Assembly (NCBI RefSeq): GCF_009932725.1
Contig: NZ_BLJU01000001.1
Span: forward strand, 248,001-312,000
DNA from: Pseudomonas yangonensis
GTDB taxonomy: Bacteria > Pseudomonadota > Gammaproteobacteria > Pseudomonadales > Pseudomonadaceae
Length of the DNA stretch: 64,000 nucleotides
Direction of reading: 5' to 3'
Both the position numbers and the translations under genes were made by a program. This document shows, one piece after another, positions 40,188 to 49,223 of this stretch (the first letter of the stretch is position 1; each line of letters opens with the position of its first letter). The notes under the pieces are model-generated. The model saw only the letters and a program-made list of their open reading frames with translations. It did not search any database and was not told the DNA's origin.

Positions 40188-42269
40188 TCACAGGTTGAGG
40201 GTCAGGCTGACGCTGAGGTTACGGGGATCGCCGGGCATTACCCAGACGTTGTTGAACGAGCGCTCGTAGTACTTGCGATCGAACAGGTTGTTGAGGTTCA
40301 GGCCCAGGTTCAGATCCTTGGTGGCCTGCCAGCGGGCCAGCAGATCGACCGTGGTGTAGGCCGGCAGCTCGAAGTTGCTGCCGGTCTGCCCGGAGCGGTC
40401 GCCGACGTAGTTGACCGCGGCACCGAGCTCCGAGCCCTGCAGCGAGCCGCCCTGGAACTGGTAGACGCCCATCAGGCTGGCGCTGTTGCGGGCGATGCCG
40501 AGCAGATCGCTGCCCTCGGGGATGCTGTTGTCCTTGGTCACCTCGGCGTCGATGTAGGCGTAAGCACCTATCACTCGTAAGGCACCGGTGAGCTGACCGC
40601 TGACCTGCAGGTCCAGGCCCTGGCTGCGGGCCTTGCCGGCGGCGATGCTGTCGCCGGGGTTGTTCGGGTCGGCGGTCAGCACGTTTTCCTTGTCGATATG
40701 GAACAGCGCCACGGTGGCGCCGAGGCGACTGTCGAACAGGTCGAGCTTGAGGCCGGTCTCGTAGCCGAGGCCTTTCTCCGGTTTGAACACCTGGCCCTGG
40801 GCACCGATGGCGTTGGGCTTGAACGACATGGAGGCGTTGGCGAACACGCCGACTTCCGGCGTCAGCTGGTAGAGCACGCCAGCGCGCGGGGTAGCGACTT
40901 CCTTGGTCTGTTCGTTGCTGACCCGCGTGCTGCGGTTCAGTGCCGTCTGCTCGAAACGCTCCAGGCGCACGCCGAGCAGGCCGCTCCAGCGCTCGCTGAA
41001 GGTGATCTGGTCCTGCAAGTTGAGGGCGTAGCTTTCCGTGTGCTCGTGAAAGTCGTTGGGATTGACGATGGGCGGCTTGGGCTGGCCATAGACCGGGTTG
41101 TAGATGTTCTGGCCGTAGCCCAGGCCGGTGACGCTCTGCGGGTACTTCTGGCTGTTACGGTAGTTCTCGTACTCCAGGCCCAGCAGCGTCTGGTGCTGCC
41201 AGCCGGCCAGGTCGAACTGGCCGTGCAGTTCGGCCTGAGTGATGCTGTCGTTCCATTCGAAACTGCGCTCGCGGTAAAAGCGTGTGACCTGATCGCCGAT
41301 CAGCCGCGACGGCTCGGAGCTGTTGCCGTCCAGCGTGCCCTGGCTGTAGTGGCTGGCCAGGCGCAGCTTCCAGGCATCGCTCAGATAATGCTCGAGACTG
41401 ACCTGCAGCAACTGGTTGTCGTTGCGGATCTTGCCGTCGTTGGGTTCGCCGAGGAAGGTCGAGCGCTTGACCGCCCCCATCTTGCCGTCGACGGCGGGAA
41501 TGCCGCGGTCGAACACCGAATCGGTGCGCGAGAACTCACTGTCGATCATCAGCAGGGTGTCCGGCGACAGCTGCCAGCTCAGGCTCGGGTTGACGATCTG
41601 CCGCTGATTGCCGACGTGATCGCGGAAGCTGCCGTTGTCCTCCACCGCCAGGTTGACGCGCGAGAGCAGCGTGCCCTCGTCGTTCAGCGGCGTGTTGACG
41701 TCGAGGCTGCTGCGGTAGCGATCCCAGCGTCCGGCACTGGCCTTGAACTGGGTGAAGGCCTCCTGTTGTGGGCGCTTGGTGACGATATTGACCAGGCCGC
41801 CTGGATCGCCGCGGCCATACAGAGCGGCGGCCGGGCCCTTGAGCACTTCCAGGCGCTCGACGGCCGAGGCGTCCGGTGAGCTGTAGCTGCCACGGTTGAT
41901 GGCGAAACCGTTGCGGTACAGCTCGCCGGTGGTGAAGCCGCGCACGCTGTAGTTGAGGAAGGTCTGGCCGCCGAAGTTGTTCTGCCGCGACACGCCGCCG
42001 GCGAAGTCCAGGGCGCGGTCGATACGGCTGCTGCCAAGATCTTCCAGCACCTGCGCGGGCACTACGCTGATGGCCTGGGGGATTTCGTCGATCGGCGTGT
42101 CGGTGCGGGTGGCGCTGGACGAGCGTTTGGCGCGGTAGCCCTGCACCGGCCCGTCGGCCTGTTCGCCGGGAGCGCTGATGATGCTGTCAGCCAACTGGGC
42201 AGGAGATTCGGCGGCAACGACGCAAGGGGTCATGAGGCTGCCGGCAAGCAGGACGGTGGTGGCGCGCAA
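40188..42269 (-). CDS. TonB-dependent siderophore/metal receptor
   Basis: A 693-residue outer-membrane receptor of the TonB-dependent siderophore receptor family. After a signal peptide (about residues 1-20) the plug region has GYRAKRSSSATRTDTPIDEI and QAISVVPAQVLEDLG, then VERLEVLKGPAAALYGRGDPGG, the typical plug motif. The remainder is a 22-strand barrel with NLNNLFDRKYYERS near the end. The start is TTG 42269 with GGAG seven bases upstream. Ligand not predictable: the plug resembles hydroxamate/ferrichrome-type receptors, while the DUF4198 partner and the upstream site hint at another metal. Confidence 0.9.
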   Translation of the reverse strand: MRATTVLLAGSLMTPCVVAAESPAQLADSIISAPGEQADGPVQGYRAKRSSSATRTDTPIDEIPQAISVVPAQVLEDLGSSRIDRALDFAGGVSRQNNFGGQTFLNYSVRGFTTGELYRNGFAINRGSYSSPDASAVERLEVLKGPAAALYGRGDPGGLVNIVTKRPQQEAFTQFKASAGRWDRYRSSLDVNTPLNDEGTLLSRVNLAVEDNGSFRDHVGNQRQIVNPSLSWQLSPDTLLMIDSEFSRTDSVFDRGIPAVDGKMGAVKRSTFLGEPNDGKIRNDNQLLQVSLEHYLSDAWKLRLASHYSQGTLDGNSSEPSRLIGDQVTRFYRERSFEWNDSITQAELHGQFDLAGWQHQTLLGLEYENYRNSQKYPQSVTGLGYGQNIYNPVYGQPKPPIVNPNDFHEHTESYALNLQDQITFSERWSGLLGVRLERFEQTALNRSTRVSNEQTKEVATPRAGVLYQLTPEVGVFANASMSFKPNAIGAQGQVFKPEKGLGYETGLKLDLFDSRLGATVALFHIDKENVLTADPNNPGDSIAAGKARSQGLDLQVSGQLTGALRVIGAYAYIDAEVTKDNSIPEGSDLLGIARNSASLMGVYQFQGGSLQGSELGAAVNYVGDRSGQTGSNFELPAYTTVDLLARWQATKDLNLGLNLNNLFDRKYYERSFNNVWVMPGDPRNLSVSLTLNL

Positions 42270-42295
42270 GTGAATGCTCCAATCGATTGTTGTTT

Positions 42296-42312
42296 ATGTA
42301 ATAACGTTACAA
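42296..42312. promoter_or_regulatory. Zur-box-like palindrome upstream of the TonB receptor
   Basis: ATGTAATAACGTTACAA contains TGTAA-N5-TTACA and fits 11 of 16 fixed positions of the Zur-type pattern RTGTTATA-N-TATAACAY as I recall it. It lies 27 bp upstream of the TTG start in an AT-rich stretch. It does not resemble a Fur box. The regulator is therefore only a suggestion. Confidence 0.4.
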
Positions 42313-42355
42313 TAACCTCAATCGAGAAAAGTTCCCAGATGAAAATGCTGGATGA

Positions 42356-43498
<1,143 letters not shown>

Positions 43499-43608
43499 CG
43501 AGACAATCCTGAGGGTTGCGGGGGCCAAATGCGGCCCTTAAGGTGGCGCATTATAGTGAGGTGCTCGCCGTTTAGGCAGCGGCCCGCAACAGCTTGAGAG
43601 GAATCTTC

Positions 43609-44367
43609 ATGGCCATTGCCCTGTCCACGCTAGTGGAAGAAGCTGACGCTTTTCTGAATGCGTCGCGCATCAGCGATTATTGCCCCAATGGCCTGCAGGT
43701 CGAGGGGCGCCCGCAGGTCAGTCGCATCGTCAGTGGCGTGACCGCCAGCCAGGCGCTGATCGAGGCCGCCATCGCCGCCGAGGCCGATGTGCTGCTGGTC
43801 CATCACGGCTATTTCTGGAAGGGCGAGAACCCCTGTGTCACCGGTATGAAGCAGCGTCGTCTGAAAGCGCTGCTGGCTCATGACATCAGCCTGCTGGCCT
43901 ATCACCTGCCCTTGGACGTGCACCCCGAAGTGGGCAACAACGTGCAGCTCGCTCGTCAGCTTGGCATCGTCGTAGAGGGCCCGCTGGAGCCGGACAATCC
44001 GCGCACCGTGGGCCTCGTGGGCTCACTGGAGGAACCGATGAGCGCTGTCGATTTCGCCCGTCATGTGCAGCAGGTGCTGGGGCGCGAGCCGCTGCTGGTG
44101 GAAGGCGAAGGCCTGATCCGCCGGGTCGGCTGGTGCACGGGGGGCGGGCAGGGCTATATCGATCAGGCGATCACCGCCGGTGTCGATCTGTACCTGACCG
44201 GTGAAGCCTCGGAGCAGACGTTCCACAGCGCACAGGAGAACGGCGTGAGCTTCATCGCCGCTGGCCATCACGCCACCGAGCGCTATGGCGTGCAGGCGCT
44301 GGGTGATTATCTGGCGCGGCGTTTCGCCCTCGAACACCTGTTTATCGACTGTCCGAATCCGGTCTGA
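43609..44367 (+). CDS. Nif3-like dinuclear metal centre protein (YbgI family)
   Basis: A 252-residue Nif3/YbgI-family protein. It has the His-rich metal motifs LLVHHGYFWKG and LLAYHLPLDVHPEVGNN, and HHATERYGVQALGDYLA near the end, which together bind two metals in structural relatives. The YbgI type is about 250 residues, as here. Function is not settled; GTP cyclohydrolase-like or metal-insertion roles have been proposed. It is divergent from algW, and cysD follows after 132 bp. Confidence 0.9.
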   Translation: MAIALSTLVEEADAFLNASRISDYCPNGLQVEGRPQVSRIVSGVTASQALIEAAIAAEADVLLVHHGYFWKGENPCVTGMKQRRLKALLAHDISLLAYHLPLDVHPEVGNNVQLARQLGIVVEGPLEPDNPRTVGLVGSLEEPMSAVDFARHVQQVLGREPLLVEGEGLIRRVGWCTGGGQGYIDQAITAGVDLYLTGEASEQTFHSAQENGVSFIAAGHHATERYGVQALGDYLARRFALEHLFIDCPNPV

Positions 44368-44499
44368 TCCGGGCTTTCCTGCAGCTATAACGCTAGATCT
44401 TTTCGGTCTAACCGGCGCCCTGAGTATAAGCAGACGCTGTGGTAGAGTGCGCGCTCGTCCACGGCCCGCCGGCCCCATAACAGCAAACCGTGAGTAGCC

Positions 44500-45417
44500 A
44501 TGCTCGACAAATTGACCCATCTGAAGCAGCTGGAGGCGGAAAGCATCCACATCATTCGTGAAGTGGCCGCCGAATTCGACAACCCGGTGATGCTCTATTC
44601 CATCGGCAAGGATTCAGCCGTGATGCTGCATCTGGCCCGCAAAGCGTTCTTCCCTGGCAAGTTGCCGTTCCCGGTCCTGCACGTCGATACGCGCTGGAAA
44701 TTCCAGGAGATGTACCGCTTCCGCGAGAAGATGGTCAGCGAGATGGGACTGGAGCTGATCACCCACATCAACCCCGATGGTGTGGCGCAGGACATGAACC
44801 CCTTCACCTATGGCAGTGCCAAGCACACCGACGTGATGAAGACCGAGGGCCTCAAGCAGGCGCTGGACAAGTACGGCTTCGACGCTGCCTTCGGTGGCGC
44901 GCGCCGCGATGAAGAGAAGTCGCGTGCCAAGGAGCGCGTGTACTCTTTCCGCGACAGCAAGCACCGCTGGGACCCGAAGAACCAGCGCCCCGAGCTGTGG
45001 AACGTGTACAACGGCAAGGTCAAGAAGGGCGAGTCGATTCGCGTTTTCCCGCTGTCGAACTGGACCGAGCTGGACATCTGGCAATACATCTACCTGGAGC
45101 AGATCCCGATCGTGCCGCTGTACTTCGCCGCCGAGCGTGAAGTCGTGGAGCTCAACGGCACGCTGGTGATGATCGATGACGAGCGCATCCTCAACTATCT
45201 GACGCCCGAGCAGAAGGCCAGCATCCACAAGAAGATGGTGCGCTTCCGTACCCTGGGTTGCTACCCGCTGACCGGCGCGGTGGAGTCCACCGCGGCGACC
45301 CTGCCGGACATCATCCAGGAAATGCTCCTGACCAAGACCAGCGAACGCCAGGGCCGGGTCATCGACCACGACGCAGCCGGTTCGATGGAAGAAAAGAAAC
45401 GCCAGGGCTACTTCTAA
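44500..45417 (+). CDS. cysD: Sulfate adenylyltransferase subunit 2
   Basis: CysD, 305 residues, the ATP-pyrophosphatase-type subunit that forms adenylyl sulfate (APS) from sulfate and ATP. The PP-loop [14 protein letters not shown] is near residue 32. [16 protein letters not shown] is another conserved segment. It is followed 12 bp later by cysNC. The 132-bp region upstream should hold a CysB-controlled promoter. Confidence 0.98.
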   Translation: MLDKLTHLKQLEAESIHIIREVAAEFDNPVMLYSIGKDSAVMLHLARKAFFPGKLPFPVLHVDTRWKFQEMYRFREKMVSEMGLELITHINPDGVAQDMNPFTYGSAKHTDVMKTEGLKQALDKYGFDAAFGGARRDEEKSRAKERVYSFRDSKHRWDPKNQRPELWNVYNGKVKKGESIRVFPLSNWTELDIWQYIYLEQIPIVPLYFAAEREVVELNGTLVMIDDERILNYLTPEQKASIHKKMVRFRTLGCYPLTGAVESTAATLPDIIQEMLLTKTSERQGRVIDHDAAGSMEEKKRQGYF

Positions 45418-45429
45418 GGATTCCTCATC

Positions 45430-47325
45430 ATGAGTCACCAGTCTGATTTGATCAGCGAGGACATCCTCGCCTACCTGGCCCAGCACGAACGCAAGGAGCT
45501 GCTGCGCTTCCTCACCTGCGGCAACGTCGACGACGGCAAGAGCACCCTGATCGGGCGCCTGCTGCACGACTCCAAGATGATTTACGAAGATCACCTGGAA
45601 GCCATCACCAAGGATTCCAAGAAGGTCGGCACCACCGGCGATGATATCGATCTGGCACTGCTGGTCGACGGCCTGCAGGCCGAGCGCGAGCAGGGCATCA
45701 CCATCGACGTGGCCTACCGCTACTTCAGCACCGCCAAGCGCAAGTTCATCATCGCCGACACCCCCGGCCATGAGCAGTACACCCGCAACATGGCCACCGG
45801 CGCATCCACCTGCGACCTGGCGATCATCCTGATCGACGCCCGTTACGGTGTGCAGACCCAGACCAAGCGCCACAGCTTCATCGCCTCGCTGCTGGGTATC
45901 AAGCATATCGTCGTCGCGGTCAACAAGATGGACCTCAAGGACTTCGATCAGGGTGTGTTCGAGCAGATCAAGGCCGACTACCTGGCCTTCGCCGACAAGA
46001 TCAGCCTGCGCCCGACCACCCTCGAGTTCGTGCCGATGTCGGCGCTCAAGGGCGACAACGTGGTCAACAAGTCCGAGCGCTCGCCCTGGTACACCGGGCA
46101 GTCGCTGATGGAGATTCTCGAGACCGTGGAGGTGGCGGGCGATCGCAACTTCGACGACCTGCGTTTCCCGGTGCAGCACGTCAACCGCCCCAACCTGAAC
46201 TTCCGTGGTTTCGCCGGTACCCTGGCCAGCGGCATCGTGCGCAAGGGCGACGAGGTGATGGCGCTGCCTTCGGGCAAGACCAGCAAGGTCAAGTCCATCG
46301 TCACCTTCGAGGGCGAGTTGGAGCATGCCGGCCCGGGCCAGGCCATCACCCTGACCCTGGAAGACGAGATCGATGTGTCGCGCGGCGACATGCTGGTGCA
46401 TGCCGATAATCGTCCGCAGGTGACCGACGGCTTCGAGGCCATGCTGGTGTGGATGGGCGAAGAGCCGATGCTGCCGGGCAAGAAATACGACATCAAACGT
46501 GCGACCAGCTATGTACCGGGCTCGATCCCGAGCATCGTGCACCGTATCGACGTGAACACCCTGGAGCAGGGTGCGGCCAGCGAGCTGAAACTCAACGAGA
46601 TCGGCCGGGTCAAGATCGCCTTGGATGCGCCGATTGCGCTGGATGGCTACGAGTACAACCGCACCACCGGTGCCTTTATCGTCATCGACCGCCTGACCAA
46701 TGGCACCGTCGGCGCTGGCATGATCATCGCCGACCCGGTCGCTCATGGCGGCGGTCAGCATGGTCGTCTGGCCCACGTGTCGACCGAGGAGCGTGCTTCG
46801 CGCTTTGGTCAGCAGCCGGCCACCGTGCTGTTCAGCGGCCTGTCCGGCGCCGGCAAGAGCACCCTGGCCTATGCCGTGGAGCGCAAGCTGTTCGATATGG
46901 GCCGTGCGGTATACGTGCTCGACGGGCAGAACCTGCGCCATGACCTGAACAAGGGCCTGCCGCAGGACCGCGCCGGCCGCGCCGAGAACTGGCGCCGCGC
47001 CGCGCATGTGGCGCGCCAGTTCAACGAAGCCGGGCTGATCGCCCTGGCCGCCTTCGTCGCCCCGGATGCCGAAGGTCGTGAACAGGCCAAGGCGCTGATC
47101 GGCAGTGAGCGCCTGGTCACCGTCTACGTCCAGGCTTCGCCGCAGATCTGCGCCGAGCGCGACCCGCAGGGGCTGTATGCTGCCGGTGGCGACAATATTC
47201 CCGGCGAAGGCTTCCCCTACGACGTGCCGCTGGATGCCGATCTGGTGATCGACACCCAGACGCAGTCGGTCGAGGAGGGCGTCAAGGCGGTGCTGGATCT
47301 GCTGCGTAGCCGCGGCGCGATCTAA
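45430..47325 (+). CDS. cysNC: Bifunctional sulfate adenylyltransferase subunit 1 / APS kinase
   Basis: A 631-residue fusion. Residues ~1-450 are CysN, the GTPase that drives APS formation by CysD, with G1 [10 protein letters not shown]3 DTPGHEQY and G4 NKMD. Residues ~455-631 are CysC, APS kinase, with P-loop GLSGAGKST near 472 and the [15 protein letters not shown] stretch. The fusion makes PAPS from APS in one enzyme, as is usual in Pseudomonas. It is followed by a G/C-rich hairpin at 47341. Confidence 0.98.
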   Translation: MSHQSDLISEDILAYLAQHERKELLRFLTCGNVDDGKSTLIGRLLHDSKMIYEDHLEAITKDSKKVGTTGDDIDLALLVDGLQAEREQGITIDVAYRYFSTAKRKFIIADTPGHEQYTRNMATGASTCDLAIILIDARYGVQTQTKRHSFIASLLGIKHIVVAVNKMDLKDFDQGVFEQIKADYLAFADKISLRPTTLEFVPMSALKGDNVVNKSERSPWYTGQSLMEILETVEVAGDRNFDDLRFPVQHVNRPNLNFRGFAGTLASGIVRKGDEVMALPSGKTSKVKSIVTFEGELEHAGPGQAITLTLEDEIDVSRGDMLVHADNRPQVTDGFEAMLVWMGEEPMLPGKKYDIKRATSYVPGSIPSIVHRIDVNTLEQGAASELKLNEIGRVKIALDAPIALDGYEYNRTTGAFIVIDRLTNGTVGAGMIIADPVAHGGGQHGRLAHVSTEERASRFGQQPATVLFSGLSGAGKSTLAYAVERKLFDMGRAVYVLDGQNLRHDLNKGLPQDRAGRAENWRRAAHVARQFNEAGLIALAAFVAPDAEGREQAKALIGSERLVTVYVQASPQICAERDPQGLYAAGGDNIPGEGFPYDVPLDADLVIDTQTQSVEEGVKAVLDLLRSRGAI

Positions 47326-47340
47326 ATACGCGCATTGCAA

Positions 47341-47366
47341 CGAGCCCCGCCTAGTAGCGGGGCTCG
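47341..47366 (+). terminator. G/C-rich hairpin after cysNC
   Basis: CGAGCCCCGC (47341-47350) and GCGGGGCTCG (47357-47366) form a perfect 10-bp stem with a 6-base loop, 15 bases after the cysNC stop. Only a short T-rich run follows, so it is a moderate terminator. Confidence 0.65.
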
Positions 47367-47388
47367 TCGTTTGTGGGGGTTGCCTTTT

Positions 47389-47448
47389 GTAGGAGCGACT
47401 TCATTCGCGATCTGGGCTCACGATGATCGCGAATGAATTCGCTCCTAC
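47389..47448. repeat. 24-bp inverted repeat (GTAGGAGCGA-type REP)
   Basis: Left arm 47389-47412 begins GTAGGAGCGA and ends CGCGATC. The right arm 47425-47448 is its reverse complement with one mismatch in 24, separated by 12 bases. The arm sequence is of the kind scattered through pseudomonad genomes as REP pairs. The stretch 47326-47725 holds no gene, only this and the neighbouring repeats. Confidence 0.8.
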
Positions 47449-47471
47449 CGTCCGCGTAGCTCGCATCCGCG

Positions 47472-47694
47472 CCCAATAAAAAGCCCCGCAATGACGGTAA
47501 TGCTGGTCACTTAAGGTTGCACACGTTTGGCTCCCCTCTACCATTTATGGGAGAGGGGCTGGGGGAGAGGGCAGGAGACACCGCAAAACTGCCAGTTCCC
47601 CCCCTCTCCGAACGCGGCCCGCCCTAACCCTCTCCCCGGAGGGGCGAGGGGACTGATCGAGCTCGACCGCTCCTACCCAATAAAAAGCCCCGCA
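47472..47694. repeat. G/C-rich element bracketed by a 19-bp direct repeat
   Basis: CCCAATAAAAAGCCCCGCA occurs at 47472-47490 and again at 47676-47694. The second copy is the left half of the terminator serving the downstream minus-strand gene; the first copy lacks its partner arm. Between them are runs such as GGGAGAGGGGCTGGGGGAGA (near 47549) and CCCTCTCCCC (near 47630), partly inverted copies of one another. This looks like an insertion or slippage that duplicated the terminator half. Confidence 0.65.
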
Positions 47695-47709
47695 CTGGCG
47701 GGGCTCGGT
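47682..47709 (-). terminator. Rho-independent terminator of the YhcB/ZapG gene
   Basis: On the minus strand AGCCCCGC, loop CAGT, GCGGGGCT and then TTTTTATT form a classic terminator 17 bases past the stop codon of the DUF1043 gene. Confidence 0.85.
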
Positions 47710-47725
47710 GTTTCTGGCTGATGGG

Positions 47726-48157
47726 TTACTTCTTCAACCCGTAGCTCTCGTCCAGCATGCCGGGACCGTCGCTCTTCGGCGCATAGTCCTTGGGCATTTC
47801 GTAGTTCTTCGGCGGGGTCAGGCGCTCGCGCTTCTCGCCGGCTTCGGTGCTGTTCAGGGTCGCCAGCAGACGCTGACGGGTCAGCTCGTCCAGAGCCAGG
47901 CGGTTGGCGCCGTCGGACAGATGCTCCTGCACGTCCTGGTAGCTCTGGGTGAGCTTTTTCACCAGGCTGGCGGTGGTGTTGAAGTGGGTGACCACTTCAT
48001 TCTGGTAGGCCTCGAAGCGCGCCTGCATTTCATCCATCTGCCGCTGCGTACGGCCCGGTGCAGCATTGGGGGCCAGGCGGGCGAGCACAAAGCCCACGGC
48101 GATGCCGACCACCAGGGTCAGAGCGGGTATCAACCAGGCTGTAACGGTCTGTTCCAC
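47726..48157 (-). CDS. YhcB/ZapG family inner-membrane protein (DUF1043)
   Basis: A 143-residue membrane-anchored protein of the DUF1043 (YhcB, also called ZapG) family, which links cell-wall synthesis and division. The single N-terminal membrane segment is WLIPALTLVVGIAVGFVLAR. It is followed by a coiled-coil region (RTQRQMDEMQARFEAYQNEV), and a disordered Pro/Lys/Asp-rich tail. It stands alone next to repeat elements. Confidence 0.9.
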   Translation of the reverse strand: MEQTVTAWLIPALTLVVGIAVGFVLARLAPNAAPGRTQRQMDEMQARFEAYQNEVVTHFNTTASLVKKLTQSYQDVQEHLSDGANRLALDELTRQRLLATLNSTEAGEKRERLTPPKNYEMPKDYAPKSDGPGMLDESYGLKK

Positions 48158-48221
48158 GAGTCCTTCCTCTCAAAACGGCTTTGCTTTACGTTAGCGGCTT
48201 GAGCCTGTGCTGTATACGACC

Positions 48222-48361
48222 AGAACCTGCTCAGAGTCTACTGTGCGTCGGCACTGCTGCGTTAAAAACAGGTTCGGAATGCTCGTGTACAACAGTACAC
48301 TCCGCTTCCTCTCCTGTTTTCGCCTTGCATTGCGCGAGCGCTCGAGGCGCTGAACAGGTTC
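48222..48361 (+). repeat. ~140-bp structured repeat, copy A
   Basis: The element begins AGAACCTG and ends AACAGGTTC. Inside, nested arms pair: AAAACAGG (48265-48272) with CCTGTTTT (48313-48320), GGAA (48276-48279) with TTCC (48306-48309), and GTGTAC (48285-48290) with GTACAC (48295-48300). It is about 70-75% identical by eye to copy B (49052-49193) read on the opposite strand. It sits directly upstream of the hydrolase gene. Confidence 0.75.
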
Positions 48362-48419
48362 ATTTGCCGCACAGGCAGTTTGCTAGACGAGTCGACCCGT
48401 TGCGGGGTCACGGAGTTCA

Positions 48420-49052
48420 GTGTTGCTCAGTCGCGAAACCCCTCTTTTCATCCAGGGCCCGGTGGGCCAACTCGAAGCCCTTCTGCTGGAGGTGGCGGAC
48501 GCCCGAGGTGTGGCGCTGGTCTGTCATCCCAACCCCGTGCAGGGTGGCACCATGCTCAACAAGGTGGTGTCCACGTTGCAGCGTACCGCGCGTGACTGCG
48601 GATATCACACATTGCGTTTCAATTATCGCGGTGTTGGCGCCAGTGCCGGCAGCCACGATATGGGGACCGGCGAAGTGGACGACGCCGAGGCCGTTGCCGC
48701 CTGGCTGCAGGAAGAGTATCCGAATCTGCCCGTTACGCTGTTGGGCTTTTCCTTTGGCGGCTTCGTGGCAGCCGCGCTGGGTGCTCGTCTTGAAGCGCAA
48801 GGCCGAGTGCCGAGCAAGCTGTTCATGGTCGCTCCCGCCGTACACCGGCTGACGGCCGATACACCGCCCGCCAGCCAGTGCCCGCTGGTGGTGATCCAGC
48901 CTGACGCTGACGAGGTGGTCGAGCCGCAGGCGGTCTACGACTGGTCGGCCAACCTCGGGCGTGCCCATGAACTGTTGAAAGTGGCAGAATGCGGTCACTT
49001 TTTTCACGGCAAGCTGACGGATCTGAAGGATCTGCTGTTGCCTCGCCTGTAA
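48420..49052 (+). CDS. Alpha/beta-hydrolase fold protein
   Basis: A 210-residue alpha/beta hydrolase of the small dienelactone-hydrolase-like/YheT-type group. The oxyanion-type HPNPVQGGTMLNKVV is near residue 36. FNYRGVGASAGSHD follows, and the nucleophile elbow is LLGFSFGGFVAAALG (Ser in GFSFGG). The acid/base Asp and His are in QPDADEVV and CGHFFHGKL. The substrate is unknown. Starts are GTG 48420 or TTG 48423, after GGAG. The gene is bracketed by inverted copies of a ~140-bp repeat, and copy B begins at the last base of its stop codon. Confidence 0.85.
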   Translation: MLLSRETPLFIQGPVGQLEALLLEVADARGVALVCHPNPVQGGTMLNKVVSTLQRTARDCGYHTLRFNYRGVGASAGSHDMGTGEVDDAEAVAAWLQEEYPNLPVTLLGFSFGGFVAAALGARLEAQGRVPSKLFMVAPAVHRLTADTPPASQCPLVVIQPDADEVVEPQAVYDWSANLGRAHELLKVAECGHFFHGKLTDLKDLLLPRL

Positions 49053-49193
49053 GAACCTGTTCACGATCTCGCGAGCTAGAGCCAGGCAAGGCGAAACCAG
49101 GCGAAAAAGCGCAGTTTACTAGTCGTAAATGAGCATTTTGAGGCTGGTTTCAACGCAGCATGGCCGACGCGCAGCAGATCGTGAACAGGTTCT
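49052..49193 (-). repeat. ~140-bp structured repeat, copy B (inverted relative to copy A)
   Basis: The ends are a perfect 18-bp inverted repeat, AGAACCTGTTCACGATCT (49052-49069) and its complement (49176-49193). Nested arms pair: GAAACCAG (49093-49100) with CTGGTTTC (49144-49151), AAAA (49105-49108) with TTTT (49136-49139), and TTTAC (49115-49119) with GTAAA (49125-49129). The stems match those of copy A in place, but with different, compensating bases. It ends 30 bp before the trpS start. Confidence 0.8.
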
Positions 49194-49223
49194 AAGTCTT
49201 TCAGCCATTGATAAGCGAACGTC

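Noticed and set aside
42270..42355. A Fur box in front of the TonB receptor
   Set aside because: The palindrome there (TGTAA-N5-TTACA) does not fit the GATAAT hexamer pattern of Fur; it fits a Zur-like pattern slightly better.
44614..47340. 908-residue open frame on the minus strand opposite cysD/cysNC
   Set aside because: Long antisense frames are expected opposite GC-rich genes; the composition is His/Gln/Gly-rich and it crosses the cysD-cysNC boundary.
48222..49193. A composite transposon around the hydrolase gene
   Set aside because: No transposase or clear target-site duplication is visible; the flanking units are short structured repeats, so they are reported as MITE-like elements only.
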